DNA of 64,000 nucleotides, from positions 15,538,113 to 15,602,112 of the forward strand of contig NC_133223.1 of assembly GCF_040436345.1 (NCBI RefSeq). The letters are read 5' to 3'. Position numbers and translations under genes: made by a program. Positions 11,955-22,693 of this stretch are shown in pieces. The stretch comes from Pagrus major. Taxonomy: Eukaryota; Chordata; Actinopteri; Spariformes; Sparidae. The notes beneath the pieces were generated by a model. It saw only the letters and a program-made list of their open reading frames with translations, did not search any database and was not told the origin of the DNA. Every line of letters begins with the position of its first letter. The stretch's first letter is position 1.

Positions 11955-12214
11955 ACATAGTGTTGGAAAATACTCCAAAATGTGTATTTGGCCACCAAGT
12001 TCATCACTGCTAATAGAGTTAGTATCACAAGGCGTTTTGGCCCTGTCTTGTTTTCTTTCACATCACTGTCTCAGTTATGTGCATTTAGGGGAAATGGGGC
12101 ACAATTAAATAAAGTTTTGCTTGCTTCTCTTAATGGCTTTACTTGGAATAAAAAAGGGATAAAAAACTAAATTAAAATCTTAAATAGTCAAACAATGCTT
12201 TCAGAAGACACAAG

Positions 12215-12732
12215 TTAAAGGACGTCCATAATGCGTTTTCATTTTGTTCCTTTCCAGTGTTACTTGGTCAAGTGGTTCTTGTGCATGTAAAAGTTCTTGA
12301 AAGTTCAAAAGGTCAACGTCCACATCAACAGAAGCTCCTCTCTCCCACAGCAAACACTGCTCCTGAAATGCCTCGCCAGTAGTCCCGCCTTTAGTGACAT
12401 CACATTACTACACAGAGTCACACACTTGCATAAGTCATGCCTAGCTACTAATTTGGCAGGAAAGAAATTGATTTAGCACAGCTGCTCTATTGTTGTTAGT
12501 GATGCTGGCTCAGGTGTGTGTGTGGTGACCAATCAGAGCAGACTGGCTATTCCGGAGGAGTGCGGGCCTTAAAGAGACAGGAGCTAAAACAGAGCGTCTC
12601 AGACAGAGGGGGAATACAGTGCTGGACAGTATGAGGAAGCTCAAGTGTTTATTGAGCATTAAAGCATGTAAACCTATTAGTAACCCAAAATAAAATGATG
12701 AGCCTGACAATTGGTTATATGTCTCCTTTAAG
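12215..12732. mobile_element. Non-autonomous element with TTAAAGGA ends
   Basis: The left end 'gttaaaggacgtccataa' and the right end 'ttatatgtctcctttaa' are imperfect inverted repeats. The interior ('cagagcgtctcagacagagg', 'aaacctattagtaacccaaa') is a wording I recognise from interspersed teleost repeats. No transposase is encoded. It lies just downstream of nhlh2, possibly in its 3' UTR. Confidence 0.55.
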
Positions 12733-13261
12733 ATGAAATCCAATGAGGCCTAGAAGAAGAAAGAAACCTTGTGGGTTCAGAGATATTAGAAGATAACTGG
12801 GATCAAAACAGCATCAAAAAGTAAAAAACAAAAAAACAAAACATGTATTTACAACATATCTGAACGTCAGTCCCACATTGTGAAATTACTGTAGACTATT
12901 TCTCGTGTGACTGAAATAAATATATTTACAAATTGGTCCAAACAGGAAACAAAGTCACAACAGATAGGCAGCAACAGATCAAGCATAGCAAAGTTTTAGT
13001 AGTTTGGCTACACAAATATAATATACAGCAGCATTCTCAATATTTCCACTTCTTTTTATCCTTGTGTGCAGTAAGAATAAACTCTTAACTGTTTCCAATG
13101 ATGAAAAGTCAGTGCGATGTTCCCATAATCATGCACAGCAGTCTACAGTGTGTCTACATCAGGGTATTCCTCCAGTCTTGTGGTATCAATCCCCAGAAAT
13201 CATTCATCTGTCGTGGCTGGTTACAAACAGTCCTCCTGCCTCCACCTGTCCTCCCCACAGC

Positions 13262-13618
13262 CTACACATCCAGCACGTGGTGCAGGTATGAGATGTAACA
13301 AATGGCGAGCCGCAGGATCTCAATCTTGGACAGCTTCTTGTCCGGCGGGAGGGTCGGCAGCAGCTTCCTCAGCTCCGCAAAGGCCACGTTGAAGGCCACC
13401 ACGCGCACCCTCTCCCTGGTGGCGTGCGCGGATCGATATTTGGCTGTCGCGCGCCTCCTCCGCCTCTTCTCCTCCCTGCTGAGGCCGGCCACGTGCACGG
13501 AGCGCGCGGGTTCGGTCGGCATGGAGCCACAGTGCGCGTTCAGAGTGTCCAGGAGGGTCTCTGAGTCTGTTTGACCCCAGGGAGGGTCGGAGCCGGGCGG
13601 GTCCGGACTGAGCATCAT
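13262..13618 (-). CDS. nhlh2: Nescient helix-loop-helix 2 (bHLH transcription factor)
   Basis: The 118-residue protein is a class A-type neuronal basic helix-loop-helix factor that dimerises, binds E-boxes in the nucleus and acts in neuronal differentiation. The N-terminal 46 residues are variable. [24 protein letters not shown] (residues 48-70) is the basic region, with the E-box-contacting Glu at 69. Helix 1 ends at [13 protein letters not shown], helix 2 is [15 protein letters not shown], and the protein ends HHVLDV. KYRS rather than KYRT, and the neighbouring vangl1, favour NHLH2 over NHLH1. The start is the first of two adjacent Met codons (13,616-13,618), giving the family's MMLS opening. 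The upstream in-frame ATG at 13,669 lies beyond the acceptor in the intron. Compared with human NHLH2 from memory, the N-terminus is shorter, and the basic region/helix-1 junction reads [10 protein letters not shown] instead of IRVEAFNLAF. The coding exon is intronless, as in the family. Confidence 0.95.
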   Translation of the reverse strand: MMLSPDPPGSDPPWGQTDSETLLDTLNAHCGSMPTEPARSVHVAGLSREEKRRRRRATAKYRSAHATRERVRVVAFNVAFAELRKLLPTLPPDKKLSKIEILRLAICYISYLHHVLDV

Positions 13619-13644
13619 GGTTCTGGTATCAGACTGGAAAGACC
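13619..13644 (-). promoter_or_regulatory. nhlh2: nhlh2 5' UTR part of coding exon and splice acceptor
   Basis: On the minus strand a pyrimidine-rich tract ending cttctcttcag (AG at 13,646-13,645) precedes the start codon by 26 bases. This marks the junction between the coding exon and an upstream untranslated exon. Confidence 0.65.
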
Positions 13645-15351
13645 CTGAAGAGAAGGTGTAGAAATACATCCAGAAATGTTTGGAAATGATTCTGGTTCAA
13701 CTTTTTTAGGACTCATTGTACAAACAATGGCCATGGTACAATAAATTACTTTATGTACTCTGAAAAGTAACAAGTAACTAAACTTATCAAATAAATGTAG
13801 TGGAATAAAAAATTCAATATTTGCCTCCAGTTGTAGTGAAGTGGCAAGTAGCAGAAAATGGAAATACTTGAGTAAAGTACAATAGGCTACCTCAAAATTG
13901 TACTTAAGCACAGTACTTTAGTACATTTACTTAGTTACATTACATCACTGGAGATGGAGTAAGAGGATGTTAAACTTGAACCAGCTGCTAAATCCAGTAA
14001 CTTTTAAGAATAAGACAAACATTCATGTGATCGGTTGTTTCCAAAAAATACAGTTGCTTTTCGTTGTCGTAGCCATCGATCAGGGGAAATATGGAGTGAA
14101 AGTAGGCTGAATGAATAATTTAAGTGGTGAAAATAAAGAAAAGGAGCTGCTGATGTTATTGATTTTACTATAAACGTGGATACTTTGTTTTGTGTAGCTT
14201 CCCCAATCATTATTAATGATGGATGACATATGGGGTGCGGGTCAGGAACTTTGTTGGCTTCTGAAGGGGGGCATGACTGGAAAAGCTATGTGTTAATCAC
14301 TGCATAATGAAAACTGTCAAAATATGAAACTGAACCAGACAAAAACCCTAAAATAATAGGGACTCGTGCTGCCCCCTAGTGGCGGTCCTGTACACTTGCA
14401 GCCAGCAGAGACTCGGCGCTGTCCGAGGTGCTGAAACTGAAACAAATGCGACCTATCGAGTCCCTGAGAAGAGGGATATTAAATACTTAAAATGCACCTT
14501 TATTGTCACAAACAAACTGAAGACTCAAGTTAACAAGTAACAGATTAACACCAGCTGTTCTGCCTTGTGAAATGACTTCATATACACAGGAAATGTAAAG
14601 AATTACCGCAGTTTTTGGCGTCTTCTCTGTGTGTTTAAGACAAATAAATGTTTCCTAACACACTACAGACTCAAATCTTTCTTTTCTGCGCTGAAATACT
14701 TTTTTTTTTTTTTTTAACAGAGCTACGTGTTTCACACAGAGCAAGAGTGGCTTCTTTAAGACCTGGGTTCATTTTCTATATTCTTTATGTGTTTAACAGT
14801 AGCTCTATCTCTGTCTTAAGTTTTAATATTTATTTATTTGTCTAATGTTTATTTGTACAGCGACAAGTATTTAGCCCTTATTGGGGTTTCTTTTTGGCTC
14901 TTTGTGCACATTTCAAGTTATTGTTATTCATTTCTCACACATTGTGTACTGTATGTGTTTCGTTTGTTTTTAGTGATCTATTATGTCTTTTTTTTCTTAT
15001 GTGCAATAAATAAATAAATAAATTGATGCAACACACCACAGCATTTATAGCCTAAGCAAATACATAAAACTCAACAACAAATGCACAAAATATAGTCACA
15101 AGCACGAACTCAACAATAAATACATACAAGAAATTACAGATGGACCCATATGAAACGAAAACTGTCAAACAATACAAGACAATTAATGACTTCATGACTG
15201 ATCCCTCTTCATAAAATGTCTCAGTCTGAGTTTAAAGTGACCCCAGTCAGTTTGATTTTTATTAAAAGCTTTAATAAAAGTTTTAATCTTTCAATCTATT
15301 TAAGGAACACAACGAGAAGATCAAGTAGAGGTGCAGGAGAAGTAAACTTAC
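13645..15351 (-). other. nhlh2 intron in the 5' UTR (inferred)
   Basis: The interval runs from a strong donor at 15,351 (GCAAG|GTAAGT) to the acceptor at 13,645. It holds a dispersed repeat (about 13,700-13,950), AT-rich sequence and no coding exon. Confidence 0.55.
13700..13950. repeat. Dispersed 'aagtacatttactcaagtac' family repeat
   Basis: The stretch contains 'tacttgagtaaagtacaata', 'cctcaaaattgtacttaag' and 'agtacatttacttagttaca'. This is the same family as the outer repeat at 43,280-43,840, which shares 'cctcaaaattgtactt'. It is non-coding and lies inside the nhlh2 intron. Confidence 0.65.
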
Positions 15352-15600
15352 CTTGCACATTAGAAAGCCAACAGATTGAAGAATCTCACATATTACAGCC
15401 TCGTTAAAAACAGTCGGTGCAGGTACGTGAAGCACGTAAAGTTATCCCCGCTCCAGCCTCCATGAAGGAGCTGCATACTAAGGAGCTGCATAAACACAGG
15501 ACGCGGTCCGTGAGTGCAGCCCGTCATGGTGTCATCACATCCTTCAGGCTGGATGCTGTGTCTGGTCCCTCCACCTAACATCGCCTGGTGGTCGTGCGAG
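15352..15600 (-). promoter_or_regulatory. nhlh2: Putative nhlh2 untranslated first exon
   Basis: A near-consensus donor (GCAAG|GTAAGTTT, exon end 15,352) on the minus strand lies 1.7 kb upstream of the nhlh2 coding exon, which itself starts after a good acceptor. The exon would contain upstream ATGs, including one opening a 62-codon frame (15,581-15,393), so leaky scanning or a start downstream of it would be needed. The 5' end is not defined by any signal I can read. RNA evidence would be required to confirm it. Confidence 0.45.
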
Positions 15601-16060
15601 ATAACACATCACACACCCTCCCTCAGGCTTTCTCTCTCTCCATAAGTGACGACACCCTCAGCTGGATAATGAGTGTTTGTTGTCTCGACCTCTTTCACTT
15701 TCACTCCCGGCGCGTGGAAAGGTGCGGAGCAGTTGGATTTGCAGGCGTTGTTTTGGCAGCCTCGATGTGGATGAGCATAAATGGATTGATTATAAGCTTA
15801 AATATGTGAAACTACTTCCGATGACGCCATACTTTCCTGAATCCTGTTAGTTTAAGGTCAAGTGAGCACCTGCGACTAAATAGAAAGAGTCAAATTCCTT
15901 CAAAATAAAAGTAAAATAAAAAACAGAAAGAGCTCATTCTTTGACTGAAGACAGATTGGGTCATATCTGTGAAGCCTGAGTAGGTGATGAGAGTTTCAAA
16001 AGCCCAGTGGGTCTATAGAAAACAGGGAATCTGTAAACCACAGTGTACATGTGCTTTGGT
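15601..16060. other. Gene-free interval upstream of nhlh2
   Basis: The sequence upstream of the putative first exon of nhlh2 is moderately GC-rich to about 15,760 and then AT-rich. It may hold promoter elements, but no specific site is convincing. Confidence 0.4.
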
Positions 16061-16439
16061 TAAAGGTGCACTATGTAGTTTTGGGGAAGGCATTTTAATC
16101 ATTAACTGATTTTGTGCGCCCAAACAAACAACAACAAAAAAAAAAAAAATCAAAAAAATCAAAAAAAAATCTACAAACTCTCTTTGTTTTCATGACTGAA
16201 TAAACTGAATAAACAAACTGATCTTAAAGGACAACACAATTTCATACTGTTTTACTTTGTTTATATGTGGCGGACCCTGTCACCTTTCTAGCTTCAAACA
16301 GTGTTCTGGGGACCTTATTTTCCTCTGAGAACAGCTTGTTTATTCAGTTATGGAAAAAAATATTTACCTCATTAGTATTGTAAATATTAAAGGTCTGAGT
16401 TTCAATTTCTTCTCCAGAAACTACATCGTGCCCCTTTAA
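16061..16439. mobile_element. MITE family A, copy 2 (reverse orientation)
   Basis: The ends are 'taaaggtgcactatgtagtt' and the complementary 'ctacatcgtgcccctttaaa'. The interior is the reverse complement of copies 1 and 3, e.g. 'cctttctagcttcaaacagt' and 'gtggcggaccctgtcacc'. It carries an extra A-rich stretch at 16,130-16,170. It has no coding content. Confidence 0.8.
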
Positions 16440-17129
16440 AGCTGTAATTCTATCAGAGCACATGCTTTGCCATGTGCAGCACAAATCAAGACAACTCATT
16501 AATGCAAGCAGGAAAAAAGAGACCGACACCAAGTTTAGTAAAGGTTGCAGTATCCGTGCACCAAAGCCTGATATTGTGGCTCAGTCTGTGTTTACAGGCT
16601 CTTGTGGTAGGTGTGGCATCACAGCTCTGGCATTTTGTTTTCGATCTGCTCATCTCTTAGTGGGAAATGTCACTGCTAATCATTGCTAACATAATCACTG
16701 CGAGCAGATCACCAAAGGGCCTCCACCTTTGTGCCGACGGTGGAAAAATGTTTCCTCTGACAGCATCAGAAATGGCACCATAAACACCCAGCAGGGATCA
16801 TGTGTGATTATTGAGAATGCCTCGGCATATGGCTAACATCATTATCATTCTCCCAGAGATGTGGCCACTTCTGTCCTGTTGATTGAGAAATATCATCATG
16901 GATACGCTTGCTCATCACGGGGAAGATGAGACGAGATGTGTCATATGATGGAGGCCCTTTCTCAGAATTGTTGTGAGTAAATGGTATTTGCACCTGATTG
17001 ATTGGAGGGCATGAAATGCATACTTTACTTTGCAAGTCTGGTAATGTTGCTGTATCATTGATTTGTATGTGTTTCATATTGAGATAAAGGGAGTCTAAAT
17101 TGCCTAAAAACTTAAGTCATTTCTAAGTG

Positions 17130-17640
17130 CTGTATCGTAGGCAACTGGACTTGTTTCAGTTTCTTGGAGACGTTTCACCTCTCATCCAAGAGGCTTCTTC
17201 AGTTCTGACTAACTGGAGGGGAGTTGCAGGCTTTAAATCTCTGTGTGGGAGTGTCCTTATAGAGTCGTTAAGGACACGTGTGAGCTCTGAGTTTCAGAGT
17301 CGTTAGTGCCACTTGTGGGTCGTTGACCCAACCGGCCTTCACATGGATCGCTAAAGCTAGGTGAGCCAAGGTTTGAATGGTTGTTAAGCTGTCTGGGGAG
17401 AGAACTCAGTTCTGCATTGTAGGTGGGGGATAAGTAATGTCTTAGGCCACCTCCTTTGTTCAAAGACGGCAGTTCCAGTTTGACATAGATGGATTCTTTT
17501 ACTCCTCTTTCAAACCATCTGTCTTCTCTGGCCAAGATGTTTACATTGTTGTCTTCAAAGGAATTATTTTTCTCCTTTAGATGTAAGTGGACAGCAGAGT
17601 GTTGACCTGAAGTCATTTAATTTCCACTGAACCTAGACTG
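17130..17640 (-). mobile_element. Penelope-like element 3' remnant (GIY-YIG endonuclease C-terminus)
   Basis: On the minus strand a 119-codon open stretch (17,257-17,616) reads HLKEKNNSFEDNNVNILARE, then DRWFERGVKE, GGGLRHYLSPTYN and LSSLPRQLNNHS. This is the wording of the C-terminal part of the Penelope-like retroelement polyprotein, after its reverse transcriptase and including the end of the GIY-YIG endonuclease domain. The DRWFERGVKE-I-VKLE-PSLN-GGGLRH-LS-TYN pattern is, from memory, characteristic of fish Neptune/Poseidon-type elements. Downstream (17,140-17,210) the non-coding tail 'aagaagcctcttggatgaga' and 'aactgaaacaagtccagttg' also fits. The reverse transcriptase part is missing, so this is a 5'-truncated dead copy. 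Confidence 0.75.
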
Positions 17641-17899
17641 TTAAACTGCCAATGTCATATGAGGGTACATTTGAACAGAAATTGTATGAAAGGAACGCCT
17701 CTGTATTGGATGCTATTAGAATAGTTTTGGAATATATGTCATGCTCTCGGTAAGGTTACATGAGGTTATATTGTCCAGGAAGCATTGTGTTATGAGTTAT
17801 TTGAACAGAAATCAACAATTATCTATTCTGCCATCTCTGTCTTTGTAGTTTTTTTTTAAAAAAAAAGGTCAGGCCTTTCCTTGCCCTACTTCAAACACT

Positions 17900-18490
17900 T
17901 TAATTATTACCAACAGATCCACAGAGGATGCCATGTCCTCTGCCCTTCACTGAGTCTTCACACACCTGGAGAATAAGAACAGCTACATCAGGATGTGGTT
18001 TGTTGTCTTAGTTCAGCATTCAACATAATCTCACCCATGAGGCTGATTGGAAAACCAAACACTCTGGGCTGCAGTACAACACTCTGCAACTGGATATTGG
18101 ACTTCCTCACAAACAGGCCCCGGAGAGTTCAGAGTGGCAGTCACACCTCCTCTGTGTTAGTGCTCAGCACTGGAGCCCCCCAGGGCTGTGTGCTCAGCCC
18201 CCTCCTGTTCACACTGTAAACCCATTACTGCACTCCCAGACATCAGCAGAACTCTATTGTGAAGTATGTGGACGACATGCCCATCATCGGCCGCATTACA
18301 AACAACGATGAGAATTCATACTGGGAGGAAATCAACAATCTTGCAGAGTGGTGCACAGAGAGCAATCTACTGCTCAATGTCAGCAAAACCAAGGAGCTAA
18401 TTGTTGATTTTTGAAAAAAGGAGGCAAAGATGTACACCCCAGAGCAGGGGGAGCAGGGGAACAACCTGCTGCCATTTGGCAAAAGATACA
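17900..18490 (+). mobile_element. Degenerate non-LTR retrotransposon reverse transcriptase fragment
   Basis: The translation contains [52 protein letters not shown] and, after a stop, IVKYVDDMPIIGRITNNDE, INNLAEWCTESNLLLNVSKTKELIVDF. These are consecutive reverse transcriptase motifs of an L2/CR1/Rex1-type LINE. The catalytic YADD box has become YVDD, and stop codons interrupt the frame at 18,217 and 18,412. There is no endonuclease part, so this is an inactive fragment. The open frame starting at 17,995 is the RT core and not a host gene. Confidence 0.85.
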
Positions 18491-18599
18491 GAAGTATCCA
18501 TGGCCATACTACCCGACTACAGAGGTTCAGTTTTGTTTACAACCCTGGTCTTGTAAAAAGACAATGAATGAACCCTTACCTTTTTACCTTTATTAATTG

Positions 18600-21500
18600 T
18601 TAATCTGAAAAATGTACCTTTCTGTCCATCAAAAATGTTCAAAGGTCACTTAAAAACATGTACATCCCAAAGAAAATGACCATGTATTACTAATCAATGC
18701 TGTCATCTTTGTAAGTAGGGACATTAAACCTTTTAGCAAGGCACTGCAGTTGTAAATGAGTCAGTCTGACGCTGGCATTCCAATTTAATTCAATGTTGAT
18801 TAATGTGTACTGTCTCTAATAGATGCAAAAATACAAAATACACCTACGTGATGTCAAGATTTTTTTTTTTTAGGGAGACAACAAAGGAGAAACTGCAGCT
18901 TCGATATACACATTAATCTTCCATTTTTCTCTGAAATTGTTATTTTATACATCTACTTTTCAGTTTACAGTATCTAAAGGCTCCAGCTTTGACTGCAGAG
19001 CTTCAAAGCAGATTGAACAAAAACAGAACGCCTGATCCCTCCACATCTGTCCCAACTTTAACTCTATACTCTAGAGACCTGATAAGATCAGACACCTGGC
19101 CAGGACTAATGATGCAACACCATGAAGATTTCACCACCCAGACCCTTTTATTTCCAAATGCATTGAAAATATTCAACACTTGGCAACACTCAAGAACAAC
19201 CACTTGATTTCAGTAGAATCCCTCGTGGATGTATCACAGGAGGACTTTCAGGTTCTGTGCCCTTTGCTACCCTCCGCCTTGTCTCTCTGCGTCCTCTCCT
19301 CCCCCTTTTTTAACACCAGTTCCCCTGGGTTTGACTCCTCGTCTGTCTCAGTCCGGACACCATCTGTTTAAAGGCCAGAGTCACAAACCTCATCTCCTCC
19401 TCCTCATCTGCTCATGCATGTATGCGCATGTGCATCTGCGTGCATGTGCAAAAATCGTTGGCTCAGACCCTCAGTTAAACAAATTAATTGTCAGCATGCT
19501 TCCAAGTTTAAACTACTGTACATGTCGTCGTACGTAATAACTGAATTTCAGTGGTGTTTTGCATATATGACCTCTGGTTTTCGTCCAACTTTCTGTCCCT
19601 CCTTACTTCCTGTTACTTTCTGTCATGTCCACTTTCCACTTACCAAGAAATCAACATACACAACAGTGTATATGCAAATAAGTTCAAGTAGTTTAATTTT
19701 AATTTGGCCTCTATTTTCTCACCCCCCTCCCTCACTTCTCCTCTCTGTCTGGTTGCCATCTGCTGTCTTAAATTGTTTCTGCTGATTTGGAGTCAGATGA
19801 CATCTAATCGATCAGCTTTGTCGCCATGGCTACAGTGATGAGGAGGATGAGAGGAGGGGGAAAGTAAGAGAGGTGAGACATCACAGCAGTTCTGCTGCAC
19901 TTCTCGAGGTGTTTGTCACAACTTCCAAAAATACTTTCTTTTTAAATTCATTATTGAAGGAAGATGAGGCACCTCAGATGATAACGTCGAGCTGATCCAC
20001 TTGATAAGATTAAAAATTAACAAGAAGAGATTGTTGATTATTCTGGTGATTATTTTCTTTAAAATAAGCCTTTAAAAAAAAAGAGAGTGCCCCTGAAATG
20101 CACATTATTGGATATTTTAGCACAAGGTGATGTCCTCAGTGTACAATGACATGGAACTTTTTCAGGACTTGAAACAACAAATGTTTATCTCTTTTTCTTG
20201 GTGCATGACTTCAATGATAAACAAAATAATTAGTGTTTGGTCGATCTGCTAATCCGATTATTGGCTAATAGTTCCAGCTCAAGACTGTGAGTCAGCTAAG
20301 AACCCTAACAGGATGGGATCAGATGAGAGGCATCTTATCTGAATATATGAAACTAGTGAGACAATGATCAAGGCATCAAGTGTTATATAGGATATATATT
20401 GTAGGATGATTAATGCAGATTTGCATTGTGTCGATACTGCTGGAATAGTCTGTTGATGTACTTTGATTGTAAACTCATGCTGATCGCACTTTTGTTTGAT
20501 GTTCATGCTGATTCTTATGCTTGATGTATTTTAAATTCAGATTGTTATGCGGATCATTTATTTAGGGGGATGGCAGGACAGTCATCATTGTATTGTTTTT
20601 ATTGCTATCCTAATGATCATACATGTCATGTTTGTTTGTTTCTTTCTATGTTGCACTTTAAACTACAAAACCAGTAGCCCTTCTTGGACAAAGAAAGTTG
20701 AACTTGAACTCATCCCGGCTCAGATCACTTACTGGTTATATGAAGAATTACGTTTCTAGTAATACACTCAATAAAAGAATAATAAACTTTTACTTGGCTG
20801 AAGTGGAGCACTTCTTTCAAGAAAGTTTTCCCCTCATCTTCTGTTAATTGACAACAAAACAAACAGTCTGTCTGCCACCTTAACAAGCTTTTACACAGTT
20901 TAATTCCAATCTGGCACTTATAGTTCAGTTTTGTTTTCACGCCCAGGCACAAAATTCCCAACTGTAAAGGAAGAGAAAGAACAATGGCTGCAGCAGTAAA
21001 TAGAGCCCTTGTGAAGTATAACTGATAAAGTGAAGCTTAAATTGAAAAGCAGAATAGATTGATTTGTTGCAAACCTGGGAATAACACTGGGGACAGCCTG
21101 TATGGGGTTCCATCTGAGTTAAAATTCAAAAGTTATCTCCTTCAAACTTAAAAACAGCGCCTTCAATTTGTCACTTATTCCAGCTACTTAATTTAGACTT
21201 CTGCTCATCCAATTCACTCAGACTGACATTACAGAGGACACCTGTTTTCTAACTCCTCAGGGGGCAGAGATAAAGACGGAGACTTTCACTTCAGTCGGGC
21301 AAATTTACCCCAGAAGCATCGACTCTTATCTCGGTACATGCCTGCGCTGTAGCGTTAAATAAATATGCGCAAGGTTTGTCTGTCATCCTCTCTGTTAACA
21401 ATGTAAGTCAGTGTTTTGCTGCTAGACGCTGCCACGGCTCAGTGAACATCACTTCATCATGTTGCCTTCAGGGGCTTCGGCTCAGGAAAGCCTACTTAGC

Positions 21501-22242
21501 TGACAAACATATAATAAGTGGCTTATTATCCCGATGAGGATAGAAGAGGAAAGTACGAGAGGAAATGGTGGGCATAGAGTGAGATTAAAATATGCTGCAC
21601 TGACTGGTCCATTGAAGTAGTGCAGAGAAATAGCAGTTATCCTTAATTTCAAACTGAAGGTATAACATTTAATAAGAGACATCAAAAACTACAGTTGAAG
21701 AGAGCATTGGAAAATGAAATTTGATGACAAGGACAACATGATCGAAGTCATGTTTGCAAATGCACAATGTCATTTCTCTGTTTCCTGTTCGTTTTTCTCT
21801 CTTTGGTGTTGCAAGCAGAGAGGTGCAACTCTCCGTATTTTGGGACCATCCGTTGCCAGGAAACTCATTCACAGCTGTCAGCTAGAGCAGACCGTCATCG
21901 CCCCTTTATAACTGAACTGAGGGCAGTTTATTTGTCTGACTTGAGAACAGCCAGGAGTGCAAAAATGATTAAAATTACTGGTCACAGCTCAGGTCAAATG
22001 CAATATACAGTAATAGCATTTCATTAAAAGGATTCTGCAGCTGACCTAAAGGTTTCCAGTTATGGTTATAGGAGAAGATCCAGACTGAGCAGACCATCTT
22101 TGACCACAGTATAAGAAAAGTATCCAAACTAATAGTGAAGTTTTGAGAAAGATTGTAGATTGCACTTTCCTCTCTTGAGGCTCTCATTTCTTTCAATCAT
22201 TACAGATATCAGAAAACATTCATTTAATCTTATTTTTAGGTC
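18600..22242. other. Gene-free interval
   Basis: I see no supported exon in this AT-rich interval. Short open frames (for example around 19,229-19,785 and 21,767-22,027) have no recognisable protein content. Confidence 0.55.
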
Positions 22243-22353
22243 TTAGTCATGCTTTAAACGAAGAGTTTATTTATTTAGTTTGATTAGACATTAAAAAAAA
22301 CCCAACTCTCCTGATTAAAATTTCTTTCCTAAAACCACAAAGTGCACCTTTAA
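22243..22353. mobile_element. MITE family A, partial copy 4
   Basis: This fragment aligns with the last third of copy 1, sharing 'ttatttagtttg', 'gattaaaatttctt' and an end of 'agtgcacctttaaa'. The remainder of the element is missing, so it is a truncated older copy. Confidence 0.6.
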
Positions 22354-22569
22354 ATTCAGCAGAATACGCCGTGTTTCAGGGAACTAATTTGAGAGCTATG
22401 ATCTCATCTATCCACAACAGTCAAGAATGAGAGAAGCAGATATGGTAGAAGACACAGGATGAATACACTTAAAACTATTTAAACATGACATTAACAGCAG
22501 GTGAAATCTTTTTTTGTGTCAGGATCATGTGTTTGTTGTTGTAATACTCGTTTTGGCCACACGAGGGTG

Positions 22570-22693
22570 AAGTGCACCAATAAGTTATGATGGATCACAC
22601 TGCTTTTCTTGCCTGACCCGGCCTACTCCACCTCTGATGGATTGTTCCTGCCAAGAAAAGCAGTGTGATCCATCATAACTTACTGGTGCACTT
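22570..22693. repeat. 42-bp inverted repeat with 40-nt loop (near-perfect hairpin)
   Basis: The left arm (22,570-22,611, starting aagtgcaccaataagttatg) and the right arm (22,652-22,693) are reverse complements at 41 of 42 positions. The spacer is 22,612-22,651. The flanking sequence is not inverted, so the symmetry stops at the arms. It could be the ends of a tiny DNA element, a local inverted duplication or an RNA hairpin. Confidence 0.9.

Noticed and set aside
13064-13574. Plus-strand open frames opposite nhlh2
   Set aside because: They are antisense shadows of the conserved bHLH exon and its 3' flank.
17995-18219. A 74-codon protein that could be called a gene
   Set aside because: It is the reverse transcriptase core of a dead LINE, with the homology continuing beyond its stop codon.
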